NCBI RefSeq assembly: GCF_002377905.1
Contig: NZ_DFQS01000028.1
Span: 1-39,849 of the forward strand
Reading direction: 5' to 3'
From: Psychrobacter sp. UBA3483
Lineage (GTDB): Bacteria; Pseudomonadota; Gammaproteobacteria; Pseudomonadales; Moraxellaceae
DNA: 39,849 bases
The notes below the pieces were generated by a model. It had not been told where the DNA came from. It did not search any database and saw only the letters and a list, made by a program, of their open reading frames with translations. The position numbers were made by a program, and so were the translations under genes. Of the stretch, positions 1-7,567 are shown in pieces (the first letter of the stretch is position 1; each line of letters starts with the position of its first letter).

Positions 1-71
1 TTTTATTTTGAACTGACTATATTATTTTGCTTTGCTATTAAAACCAACCATCATCTAACAGACTCTTTATC

Positions 72-1115
72 ATGTTAAACAACCCTTTTTATCTAAGATT
101 GATTACCCTAACCGGCACACTGATTATTTCTGTGAATATGGCAGCAGTCGCAGCACAACCAACAGACTCAATTCAAACCCTTTCCATTAAAGAGCAATCA
201 ACCATTACCTTACCAACTACAGCAACCAAAGCGACTTCAAACGAAATATTATTAACCCCTGCATCATTAGCCAAAGTGCCTGCAAGTAAAGCAACTTTAA
301 CCACCACAACATTTACAGCCTCCAGATCAAACTGTATCGCTGATAGTGTCATTACCGCAGCTGAGCTATCAGCTACGCGTGATAACGGTCCTTTTACGGT
401 GGCGAGTAAAGCCATTCCTCGTCAGTTAGCAAATGGCTTTGGCGGCGGCACCATTCATTATCCTACCAATGCTGGAGACTGCGGCCTGTTAGGCGGCATC
501 GCAGTGATTCCCGGTTATGTGTCTTATGAAGCATCGATTAAATGGTGGGGTCCGCGTCTGGCATCTTGGGGATTTGTGGTGATTACTATCGACACCAACT
601 CTATTTATGATGACCCCGATAGCCGTGCGACGCAGTTGAGCGCCGCCCTCGATCATATTCTGAGCGATAGTACGGTAGGTGCGCAAATAGATAGCACACG
701 TTTAGGCGCCATCGGTTGGTCGATGGGCGGTGGTGGCGCGCTGCAGTTAGCAACCCAGCGCAGTGACGTTCGCGCCATTATTCCGCAAACGCCCTATCAT
801 GATAAAAACTACGGCATTATGGACACGCCCGCGTTATTTATTACCTGCCAAAATGACCGCATTGCCTCTAATAAGAAGTACAGCAGTGCGTTTTATAATC
901 ATGCTGCTGGGCCAAAAATGAAGATTGAAATAAAAAACGGCAGCCACTTTTGTCCAAGCTATCGTTTTAATGAGATATTACTCAGCAAACCGGGTATTGC
1001 TTGGATGCACCGCTACATCAATGAGGATACTCGCTTCGATAAATTTTTATGCCATAACGAAAACTATGGCAACAGCCCTCGTATATCCGCTTACGATTAT
1101 AAAGATTGTGGATAA
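72..1115 (+). CDS. Secreted PETase-like polyester hydrolase / cutinase-family lipase
   Basis: Alpha/beta-hydrolase fold serine esterase of the dienelactone-hydrolase/cutinase group, predicted to be exported and to cut ester bonds in lipids or aliphatic/aromatic polyesters. Residues 1-28 look like a signal peptide ending AAVAA, followed by a Thr/Ala-rich linker to about residue 85. The nucleophile elbow is GWSMG with Ser217; Asp262 (QND) and His292 (GSH) complete the triad. Tyr149 and Met218 fit the oxyanion hole. The stretches GFGGGTI.YPTN, KWWGPRLAS.GFVVITIDTNS and GWSMGGGG closely match Ideonella PETase and Moraxella lipase 1 as I remember them. Six cysteines can form three disulfides: 88-137, 259-294 (the extra type II PETase bridge beside the active site) and 327-346. 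The PETase Trp185 position is Tyr242 and Ser238 is Phe293. Family is certain; PET activity is not shown. No clear Shine-Dalgarno signal or terminator was seen. Confidence 0.88.
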   Translation: MLNNPFYLRLITLTGTLIISVNMAAVAAQPTDSIQTLSIKEQSTITLPTTATKATSNEILLTPASLAKVPASKATLTTTTFTASRSNCIADSVITAAELSATRDNGPFTVASKAIPRQLANGFGGGTIHYPTNAGDCGLLGGIAVIPGYVSYEASIKWWGPRLASWGFVVITIDTNSIYDDPDSRATQLSAALDHILSDSTVGAQIDSTRLGAIGWSMGGGGALQLATQRSDVRAIIPQTPYHDKNYGIMDTPALFITCQNDRIASNKKYSSAFYNHAAGPKMKIEIKNGSHFCPSYRFNEILLSKPGIAWMHRYINEDTRFDKFLCHNENYGNSPRISAYDYKDCG

Positions 1116-1310
1116 GCACTGCTCTTAAATCGCCTTGCATTTAATACTTTTCCTCACTTATCTTTTTTAAACTTACATATTTATAGTGCTGATATCCTTT
1201 TGCTTACAGACTTTGCATGCTCAAAAAATCATAATCAAAAACTATGCATATTTATTGCTATGACTAACAATTAAAAAAACTCATAAAATAATGATTAAGG
1301 AAGAATATCA

Positions 1311-2057
1311 ATGACCGATAAAATACATGATTTAGGCGCAGGATTTTGGAATATTCGCGGTACGTTTCGCATAGGCGGCGTCCTTAATATAGGTACTCAA
1401 TGCTCACTGATTAAGTTAGATTCAGGGCGTTTTATCTTTTTGGATAGCTATAAGCTTACTGGCGACGTACGCGATGAGGTAATGACCTTAACCAATAATG
1501 GGCAAGATGTTGAAGCTGTGCTCAACGTCCATCCCTTTCATACGATTCACTGCGCGCAGATGGCAAAAGATTTCCCGCAAGCGACTTTTTATGGCAGTCG
1601 CCGTCATCATAAAAAAATCCCTGAGGTGCAATGGGCAGACGATTTGGTCGAAAGCGAGGCCGTCGCCAAGCGTTATCCTGAGCTAAAGTTTTCTATGTCA
1701 GAAGGCATTCACTATATCTCACCCAATGAGATGATTCATGCAGGGTCGCTGTTGGCCTTTCATCCTGCCAGTAAAAGCCTACACGTCGATGACACCTTTA
1801 TGAGTCCGCCAACCAAACTCCTAGAAGCGGTGTTGCCTGAGCTGTTATTGCACCCAACCACCAAAAAAGCGCTCAAAGATGAGCCTGATGCTGGCAAGCA
1901 ATACTGCGATTGGGCGACCAATTTGGCACATGAATGGCGTGAGGTACGAAACTTTTGCGCCGCGCATTCTTATTTGGTGAAGTTTAAGGAAGGCGAGTTT
2001 GAAAAAGCCTTATTAAAAGCCATTGATAAAGCGCGTCCGAAGCTTGAAAACGCTTAA
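1311..2057 (+). CDS. Metallo-beta-lactamase-fold-like protein of unknown function
   Basis: A 248-residue cytoplasmic protein with the look of a metallo-beta-lactamase fold. It opens with short beta-strands (residues 15-46, including FIFLDSY), then has a His cluster His74-x-x-His77-x-x-His80 where the family normally has HxHxDH, and later HVDDTFM near residue 158, comparable to the conserved metal-bridging Asp strand. The spacing of the His cluster differs from the canonical motif, so metal binding may be altered or lost. The start is supported by AAGGAAG about 9 bases upstream of the ATG. It stands alone between the secreted hydrolase and the nsrR terminator region. There is no signal peptide. 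I do not recognise a specific substrate; fold assignment is moderate. Confidence 0.7.
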   Translation: MTDKIHDLGAGFWNIRGTFRIGGVLNIGTQCSLIKLDSGRFIFLDSYKLTGDVRDEVMTLTNNGQDVEAVLNVHPFHTIHCAQMAKDFPQATFYGSRRHHKKIPEVQWADDLVESEAVAKRYPELKFSMSEGIHYISPNEMIHAGSLLAFHPASKSLHVDDTFMSPPTKLLEAVLPELLLHPTTKKALKDEPDAGKQYCDWATNLAHEWREVRNFCAAHSYLVKFKEGEFEKALLKAIDKARPKLENA

Positions 2058-2104
2058 ACGTTTAGATGCTTAAGTTGAATGAATTAGAAATTGATAATAA
2101 AAAG

Positions 2105-2140
2105 GCTGCCTCGCTATGATGGACGAGGCAGCTCTTTTAT
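2105..2140 (+). terminator. Rho-independent terminator after the MBL-like gene
   Basis: A perfect 9-bp stem, GCTGCCTCG (2105-2113) with CGAGGCAGC (2124-2132), has a 10-base loop and is followed by TCTTTTATTTTT. It ends the forward MBL-like gene. The convergent nsrR gene stops about 40 bases further on, and preceding A residues may let the hairpin serve both strands. Confidence 0.8.
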
Positions 2141-2179
2141 TTTTGAGTGTCTATATCAGCTTTATTTTTTAGATGAGCG

Positions 2180-2782
2180 TTATTTTACCAGACTACTTAA
2201 GCCATTGAGGTTATTTCTATAAAACAATAACTCCGCAAGCTCTGCCTCATTACTGATAATATCCGCCAAGGTATAACGCTCAAGGACGTTGATAAAAGCA
2301 GTCAGCGCTTCAAAGAATACCTGCTTTAGCTGACAGACGGGGCTAATGATACAGCCTGATTTGACCACCGCACTGGCCTCTTCGTCGATAAGCGTCAAAG
2401 CCAAATCTTTAGCAACCCCGCTGTCTTCACTAATAACTGGACTATTCGCCGTGCTATTAGTATTAACATCGGGTTTAGCAGTTACTAATAAGTCAGTCGA
2501 AAAACATTCAACCAAATTAAAGTCTGGCTCAATTTGCTTAATCAATACGCCCAAATTGATATCTTTTGGCCGACAAGCCAAGCGAATACCGCCATTTTTA
2601 CCGCGTACGCTGTCGATATAACCAAGCTGCCCTAGTTGGTGAATAATCTTGGTCAAATGACTTTTAGAGATATTGTAGCTGTTGGCAATGTCACTGATGT
2701 TTGCCAATAGATGCGGCTCAGGCTTAATCGCCAAATATATTAATGAGCGCAGCGCATAATCACTATAGTTGGTCAGTCGCAT
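2180..2782 (-). CDS. nsrR: Rrf2-family nitric-oxide-sensing repressor NsrR
   Basis: Iron-sulfur transcription repressor that releases DNA when NO attacks its cluster. The N-terminal winged helix-turn-helix (residues 1-75) carries MRLTNYSDYALR and the conserved wing VRGKNGGIRL. Asp8, a cluster ligand in characterised NsrR, is present. The three cluster cysteines are Cys93 (VECF), Cys144 and Cys150 (CIISPVCQL), matching E. coli NsrR Cys91, Cys96 and Cys102. The first two are separated by 51 residues instead of about 5, because of a roughly 46-residue insertion rich in Asn, Ser, Asp and Ala. At 200 residues it is correspondingly longer than the usual 140-155. It lies 73 bases downstream of nnrS on the same strand, which supports the NO-response assignment over IscR or other Rrf2 proteins. 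Confidence 0.9.
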   Translation of the reverse strand: MRLTNYSDYALRSLIYLAIKPEPHLLANISDIANSYNISKSHLTKIIHQLGQLGYIDSVRGKNGGIRLACRPKDINLGVLIKQIEPDFNLVECFSTDLLVTAKPDVNTNSTANSPVISEDSGVAKDLALTLIDEEASAVVKSGCIISPVCQLKQVFFEALTAFINVLERYTLADIISNEAELAELLFYRNNLNGLSSLVK

Positions 2783-2816
2783 TTTTTGCGCTCCCCTGTT
2801 TGAGATGAATATTAAC

Positions 2817-2848
2817 TTGACGTTGTAAAATAACGTTGATCACGTCAA
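2817..2848. promoter_or_regulatory. Inverted repeat between nnrS and nsrR
   Basis: TTGACGT (2817-2823) and ACGTCAA (2842-2848) form a perfect 7-bp inverted repeat 18 bases apart in the 73-base gap between the two genes. No T-run follows on the minus strand, so it is not a standard terminator. It could be an operator or an mRNA stem-loop that sets relative expression of nsrR; the role is unknown. Confidence 0.35.
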
Positions 2849-2855
2849 AACCTTA

Positions 2856-4109
2856 TTAACCAAATAAGCCATCTGGCCGTTGGCGTGCCAGCATCGGTAA
2901 ATAACTGATGCAAAATAGTGCAAAACAAGCAATCCAAGCACCTTGCGCCGTCATAATCCATAATAAGTAATGGCTCATATCGACCAATGGTAAAAATACT
3001 CGACTGACAAACGTCAGCACCATCAGTGCAAACATAAGATTGACGATTTTGGGCGGTTGATGGATACTGCGACCTGTATGACCGAGCGATACCCGCGCCA
3101 TCATTGCTACTGTCATCATACCCACGCCAGAGATGGATAATCCATGGACGGCGATACTGTGGCTGTAACCGAGCCATGGCTGTAGTGCGTATAACACAAA
3201 ACTCAGACACATGCCTAAAAACGCGATATATAACGACCATAAGAGTGGTTTTTGCCAAATGCCGCGATGATACCAGCCCGCTAAGCGCACGATATTGACC
3301 ACCGCGACCCCAAGGGCACTGATGGTCAGCAAGTATTTATTGGGGTAAAATAAATCAACGAGGAAAAAAACAAAGAAAAACAGTAAACTTGCGATATCTT
3401 GTGCTTTATTATTACGTACTGTGACTTCTTCTTTTTCGCCTTTAGCGTTTGGAATACTTAAACCACGCTCGATAAAGAACGGCACCACGCGACGACCGAT
3501 GGTCAACACTAGGCCGATAATCAAGTAAAAACCTAAATAGATACCTAACTTGGTCAAGTTCATATTGGCGCTGATAATGCCCCAATAGCATAGCGCATTA
3601 CCGAGTGTTAGAAGCGTAAGCTTGGCTAAAATACCCATCTGCTTATATTGCTTCACTTGTAGCACTGCCCGAGAAATCACAAATGCCATCCAGCCGACAA
3701 ACAATAAATCAAATATCGCCGCGGCATATAGTAAGGCTGCCCCGCTACCAGCAACCGTGATACCGAGGCCGAAAGCTACCCAGCCCAAGCGTGCCAGCAA
3801 CCAACACATAAAGATACCGAGCAGCTTATAACCATGCGGCATCATCACACCCGTCCAGGTTTTCACTGCGGTCAATAAGAAACCTGCCACGACTGCCAGC
3901 GCATAGCCATAAATCATTTCATGGCCATGCCAATACAGCGGATTTAGCGTTTGCGCATCGATATCCGTGTGTCCGGTAAACACAAACGCCCATAGAGTCA
4001 TTGTGATAATGGCAAACAATGCTGATGCACTAAAAAATATCCGAAAGCTCAAGTTGAGAATAGGATGCGGCGAGCTTGGTGGTTTGGTAGGTAAATTGAT
4101 TGATTGCAT
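2856..4109 (-). CDS. nnrS: NnrS family NO-response membrane protein
   Basis: A 417-residue polytopic inner-membrane protein with about twelve hydrophobic segments. NnrS is a haem- and copper-containing protein that protects against nitrosative stress and is a standard member of NsrR/NnrR regulons. Family hallmarks seen are the N-terminal FRIFFSASALFA segment, the WHGHEMIYGYA motif near residues 60-70 with conserved histidines, RRVVPFF in the middle, and further histidines in the later membrane segments (WLGYSHS.AVHGLSISGVGMMT). The start follows AAGAAG about 7 bases upstream. The gene leads a two-gene unit with nsrR, preceded by a strong NsrR-type operator. Confidence 0.92.
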   Translation of the reverse strand: MQSINLPTKPPSSPHPILNLSFRIFFSASALFAIITMTLWAFVFTGHTDIDAQTLNPLYWHGHEMIYGYALAVVAGFLLTAVKTWTGVMMPHGYKLLGIFMCWLLARLGWVAFGLGITVAGSGAALLYAAAIFDLLFVGWMAFVISRAVLQVKQYKQMGILAKLTLLTLGNALCYWGIISANMNLTKLGIYLGFYLIIGLVLTIGRRVVPFFIERGLSIPNAKGEKEEVTVRNNKAQDIASLLFFFVFFLVDLFYPNKYLLTISALGVAVVNIVRLAGWYHRGIWQKPLLWSLYIAFLGMCLSFVLYALQPWLGYSHSIAVHGLSISGVGMMTVAMMARVSLGHTGRSIHQPPKIVNLMFALMVLTFVSRVFLPLVDMSHYLLWIMTAQGAWIACFALFCISYLPMLARQRPDGLFG

Positions 4110-4148
4110 AGCAAACTTCTTATAGTCAAAGTTAGAAGGTATGTCTTA

Positions 4149-4171
4149 AAGATATATTTTAAATGAATGTT
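4149..4171 (-). promoter_or_regulatory. Predicted NsrR operator upstream of nnrS
   Basis: Two 11-base half-sites, AAGATATATTT (4149-4159) and AAATGAATGTT (4161-4171), are separated by one T. This is the 11-1-11 architecture known for NsrR, whose consensus half-site is close to AAGATGCATTT. The two arms match each other at 8 of 11 positions when one is inverted. The site lies about 40 bases before the nnrS start, where a repressor would block transcription. It implies negative autoregulation of the nnrS-nsrR unit. Confidence 0.7.
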
Positions 4172-4346
4172 ATAAATAATACAACTGAAACTATATGACT
4201 GCTGCGGTAGATTAACGCACCTATTATATACAGCTTTGACTCATATAACGCGCTACACTGGATAACTTATATTATATTAATCTATATTCTATCACTTGTG
4301 GTAAATAACGGGGATTAAATAACTTATCGCAAATCACTCATGTCAG

Positions 4347-4376
4347 AGAATTTACGGCGGTATAAATGTAAATTCT
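4347..4376. promoter_or_regulatory. Inverted repeat in the nnrS / small-gene intergenic region
   Basis: AGAATTTAC (4347-4355) and GTAAATTCT (4368-4376) are perfect 9-bp arms separated by 12 bases. The dyad sits about 115 bases before the 78-residue gene, in the 381-base divergent gap 4110-4490. Apart from the NsrR site I see nothing else definite in that gap. It may be an operator for the small gene or a leader stem-loop. Confidence 0.35.
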
Positions 4377-4490
4377 AAAAGCTAAGCGCTAAAGTAGCCA
4401 GCACCTTGATATTTGCTTTCATTATTACCATCATCAATAGTGACCACCGTTAATTTGACTACGCAAATGGTACACCTTGAGGAGAATGTC

Positions 4491-4727
4491 ATGACAGAAG
4501 CACATGCACCAATTGAGAAACGCAAAATCGTTAACCGATTTTTGACTCTACTGACTGAACAGCAACCACAGATGTACTATGCTACGACAGCAGAGATCGC
4601 GCGCAGTATCCATACGATGATTAAAGAGCATACCAATCGCCTGACAGTAGAAGAGCAAGCACTGACCCGCCGTATGTCTATTGAAGAAATCGAAGCGCTC
4701 TTGGGTTTCCATTCTAAACAGCATTAG
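4491..4727 (+). CDS. 78-residue hypothetical protein
   Basis: The open frame extends back to 4413, but the ATG at 4491 has a strong Shine-Dalgarno sequence (TTGAGGAG, about 6 bases upstream) and is the better start. The product is small, charged and probably all-helical, beginning MTEAHAPIEKRK and ending GFHSKQH. It contains a Thr/Glu/Arg-rich helix (residues 45-70) and no cysteines, signal peptide or membrane segment. I do not recognise the family. It is transcribed divergently from nnrS across a gap that contains an NsrR-type site and a separate dyad, so a link to NO or oxygen response is possible but only by position. Confidence 0.65.
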   Translation: MTEAHAPIEKRKIVNRFLTLLTEQQPQMYYATTAEIARSIHTMIKEHTNRLTVEEQALTRRMSIEEIEALLGFHSKQH

Positions 4728-4796
4728 AACAATCAACTTTTACAACAACCAACTTTTAAAATAGTAACTTTTTAGACCAATGACATCATCATTAAG

Positions 4797-4825
4797 AAAA
4801 AAGACCACCATCAAGGCGGTCTTTT
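4797..4825 (-). terminator. Terminator of the aldehyde dehydrogenase gene
   Basis: On the minus strand the RNA reads AAAAGACCGCC, a five-base loop, then GGUGGUCUUUU with one G-U pair, running into U-rich sequence. It lies 36 bases past the stop of the minus-strand aldehyde dehydrogenase. The forward small gene may use it too, although one A-C mismatch weakens the plus-strand stem. Confidence 0.7.
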
Positions 4826-4860
4826 CTATGTCGAGCGTTTAATTTATCTACCATGCCTAA

Positions 4861-6351
4861 TTAGAATGGATACTCACGTGGCTCATGTTGTACCGAAATC
4901 CAATGCAAAGTGGTAAATTCTTCTAGTATCCACTCGCCATTAAAGCGCCCGATACCAGAATTTTTCTCGCCACCAAATGGCGCATTACTTTCATCGTTGA
5001 CCGAGATATCATTAATATGGGTCATACCCGCCTTGATACCGCGCGCAAAACGCAGACCTTTTTCCATATCTTGGGTAAAGACGGCACTCGATAGACCATA
5101 CATAGAATCATTGGCAATCGATAGCGCATCGTCTTCATCTTTGGCACGAATGATACCAACCACAGGGCCAAAGACTTCGTTACGTGATAAGTCCATGTCA
5201 CGCGTCACCTCACTAAAGATATGCGGTGGCACGACTTGACCTTTAATCTCACCACTTAATAGCATCTTAGCGCCCTCTTCTTGCGCTTTAGCGATTTTTT
5301 CTTGTAGCGATTCGACTTGTTTTTTATTGATGATAGGGCCAACTGCGGTGTCTTCTTTATTAGGATCACCGACGTTTAGGGTTTTTACATGGGCGAGGAA
5401 ACGCTCAACGAAATCATCATAAATCTCATCTTCGACAATGATACGATTAATCGCAATACAGATTTGACCTTGATGCAAGAATTTACCAAAGGCAGCCGCC
5501 TTCACCGCTTGCTCGATATCGGCATCTTTTAACACCACAAATGGGCTATTACCACCAAGCTCAAGCGCCACTTGCTTGATATAATCGCCGCCGTTGGCAA
5601 GCTCGCCGATACGCTTACCGACTGAGGTTGAACCGGTAAATGACACCAAGCTTGGAATATCGTGGGTGACAATCGCATCGCCTATCTCGCTGCCCGCACC
5701 AACCACCACGCTCAGCAAGCCTTTTGGCAGACCCGCCTCTTCAAATATCTTCGCCAATAGCAGACCACCGGTAATCGGTGTATCACTAGCAGGCTTAAGT
5801 ACCACGGCATTACCCAAGGCTAACGCAGGCGCAATAGAACGCTGGGTTAAATGTAGAGGAAAGTTCCATGGGCTAATCACGGCAATCACGCCCATCGGCT
5901 CACGATAAATAAAGTTCTCTTTACCCGGCGTATTAGAAGGGCGAATCTCGCCATGCACGCGGTTTGGGAAAGTAGCTGCTTCAAGCGTAATCGCACGCGC
6001 ACTACCAAATTCGACCATCGCTTTGATACGCGTACTGCCCGACTCTTTAATTAACCATTCAACGATTTCTTCTTGACGCTCATCAAAGATATTGACGACC
6101 TTGTATAAAACTGCTGCACGCTGGGCTGGCGTTTGTTTCGCCCACTCTGCCTGTGCTTTGGTTGCTGCATCAAAAGCTTCATCGAGCTGTTTATCGGTTG
6201 CTTGCTGAATCTCTACCAAGGTTTCGCCATTAAAAGGGTTGGTATCGGTATTGACGCTATCGTCTTGACCTTTTTGCCAAGTACCGGCGATATATTGCAA
6301 ATGAAAATCGCTATAAGCGCTTTGTTGAGTGTTGTTATTATCGCTTGACAT
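4861..6351 (-). CDS. NAD(P)-dependent aldehyde dehydrogenase
   Basis: A 496-residue ALDH-superfamily enzyme, oxidising aldehydes to carboxylates in the cytoplasm. The full catalytic set is visible: Asn163 in PWNFP, Glu264 in ELGGNSP and the nucleophile Cys298 in GQICIAINR. The coenzyme-site segment FTGSTSVG lies around residues 238-245 and the EVFGPVVGI motif is in the C-terminal half. The sequence type resembles benzaldehyde/vanillin/salicylaldehyde dehydrogenases, but the substrate cannot be read from sequence. The start is supported by AAGGA before the ATG. It is divergent from the NemR-like regulator, and a palindromic operator sits between them, so it is probably part of the same electrophile-defence regulon. 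Confidence 0.92.
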   Translation of the reverse strand: MSSDNNNTQQSAYSDFHLQYIAGTWQKGQDDSVNTDTNPFNGETLVEIQQATDKQLDEAFDAATKAQAEWAKQTPAQRAAVLYKVVNIFDERQEEIVEWLIKESGSTRIKAMVEFGSARAITLEAATFPNRVHGEIRPSNTPGKENFIYREPMGVIAVISPWNFPLHLTQRSIAPALALGNAVVLKPASDTPITGGLLLAKIFEEAGLPKGLLSVVVGAGSEIGDAIVTHDIPSLVSFTGSTSVGKRIGELANGGDYIKQVALELGGNSPFVVLKDADIEQAVKAAAFGKFLHQGQICIAINRIIVEDEIYDDFVERFLAHVKTLNVGDPNKEDTAVGPIINKKQVESLQEKIAKAQEEGAKMLLSGEIKGQVVPPHIFSEVTRDMDLSRNEVFGPVVGIIRAKDEDDALSIANDSMYGLSSAVFTQDMEKGLRFARGIKAGMTHINDISVNDESNAPFGGEKNSGIGRFNGEWILEEFTTLHWISVQHEPREYPF

Positions 6352-6713
6352 AATAATCCTTATTTATTTTAGAGTTGTTATTGAAATGCCTACTTAAAAA
6401 AGCATCTTTAAATAGAAACTTAGATGAAAATTTGGGTTACATAAGTTATATAAACAGTCGGCATAACTATTGTGCAATAAACATCTTCTATTAAACGTTA
6501 ATAAAAGGTTTCTTAACAAACGCTACTTGCTAGACGACTGGTCTAATGCTAACATAGTAAGCATAAAAACAAGAATCATTTATCATTATGTATTGTTGAG
6601 AAAACGTAACGCTTAAAACTATTGTCAAAGTAACAATCTCAACCCTAGTTCCTATTTAACTGATTTCCATTCGATTATATAACCAAATAATACCTAAGGA
6701 GAACATCCTCTTC
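6352..6713. other. Divergent control region between ALDH and the TetR regulator
   Basis: This gene-free stretch of 362 bases separates two divergent starts. It contains the palindrome at 6531-6545 and a plausible forward promoter in which the palindrome is the spacer: TTGCTA (6527-6532), 17 bases, TAACAT (6550-6555). The promoter for the ALDH gene on the other strand is not obvious. No other gene or repeat is visible. Confidence 0.55.
6531..6545. promoter_or_regulatory. TetR-family operator, copy 1
   Basis: TAGACGACTGGTCTA has inverted arms TAGAC and GTCTA around a five-base centre. It fills the spacer of a candidate promoter for the regulator gene, a classic repressor position. A nearly identical copy (14 of 15 bases) lies upstream of the yqhD-like gene. 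The match between the two and their positions around the regulator gene indicate the binding site of the NemR-like protein. Confidence 0.75.
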
Positions 6714-7316
6714 ATGTCTGATATTACCACCCCTATTGCATCCGATACTAAGGCGCATCTGTTAGCGATAGGTTATAAGCTTATTGCCCAAAAAGGCTTT
6801 ACCGCTGTCGGTATCAAACAAATACTCGATACCGCTGGTGTACCTAAAGGCTCGTTTTATCATTACTTTGCCTCAAAAGAAGCCTTTGGCGAAGCTATTA
6901 TCGAGCATTATTTTGCTAACTATAAAAAGCGCTTAGAGTCGATTGCGGCTGAAGATATTAGCGCGCAACAAAAGATTTATAACTATTTTCAAAACTGGTA
7001 TGACACCCAGCAAAACGGCTGCGACCATGAAAAATGCTTGGTGGTCAAACTCAGTGCTGAGGTGGCTGATATCTCAGAAACCATGCGTAAAGCTCTATAC
7101 GCAGGTTATCAGCAAACCATCAACTGGATTGCTGAGCAAATAAAAGCAGGCTGGGTAGATGGCTCAATCCCTCATCCTGAGAATATCGCCGCTGAGAGTA
7201 TGGCTAAGCGTTGGTATTTTGCATGGTTAGGCGCCAGTCTCATCGCTAAGATCAGCCAAACCGATACGCCATTAGCAGAAGTTTGGCTGATGACCACCTC
7301 GCAGCTTGGTCGCTAA
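6714..7316 (+). CDS. NemR-like TetR/AcrR-family electrophile-sensing repressor
   Basis: A 200-residue repressor. The N-terminal HTH (residues 11-57) has the very conserved GVPKGSFYHYFASKEAFGEAI segment. The C-terminal domain matches E. coli NemR through CLVVKLSAEVADISETMR and WLGASLIAKIS. E. coli NemR senses hypochlorite and electrophiles such as methylglyoxal and quinones through Cys106 paired with Lys175. The aligned residues here are Cys108 and Lys179, with an additional Cys103. The start has AAGGAG 12 bases upstream. It probably represses itself, the divergent ALDH and the downstream yqhD-curA-DJ-1-GST genes through the two palindromes. Its DNA target and ligand remain inferences. Confidence 0.88.
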   Translation: MSDITTPIASDTKAHLLAIGYKLIAQKGFTAVGIKQILDTAGVPKGSFYHYFASKEAFGEAIIEHYFANYKKRLESIAAEDISAQQKIYNYFQNWYDTQQNGCDHEKCLVVKLSAEVADISETMRKALYAGYQQTINWIAEQIKAGWVDGSIPHPENIAAESMAKRWYFAWLGASLIAKISQTDTPLAEVWLMTTSQLGR

Positions 7317-7393
7317 TTTATTATCGAAGTATATGACTAATAAACGACGATTTTCAGTTATACGATAGTTTTGTAAAATTAATAATAAATTAC

Positions 7394-7408
7394 TAGACGA
7401 CCGGTCTA
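7394..7408. promoter_or_regulatory. TetR-family operator, copy 2
   Basis: TAGACGACCGGTCTA, with arms TAGAC and GTCTA and an internal perfect GACCGGTC. It differs from copy 1 by a single base. It lies 160 bases before the yqhD-like start and immediately before a candidate -10 element TAAAAT (7416-7421), so binding would cover the -35 and spacer region of the operon promoter. Confidence 0.75.
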
Positions 7409-7567
7409 ATTAATGTAAAATACACCTCAATGGCAATAATCGCTATGGCGCATGTTTGCTATAACCGTTTACAAACAATTATTAAAACCAAGCTTTTAAA
7501 CATCAAGCTTTTAAACACCACTCTTTAAAACTCACCTTACAACTTCTCATTAGCAACTAGGAATTTT

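Noticed and set aside
2831..2848. FNR-like site TTGAT..TCAA between nnrS and nsrR
   Set aside because: The half-sites are one base too close (13 rather than 14 positions overall), and the second half lacks the leading A. It is better described as part of the TTGACGT/ACGTCAA dyad.
2845..3258. 137-residue minus-strand frame inside nnrS, and similar long shadow frames (for example 29181-29597 and 32840-33397)
   Set aside because: They lie wholly within confidently identified genes, lack ribosome sites and recognisable domains, and have the composition expected of alternative frames.
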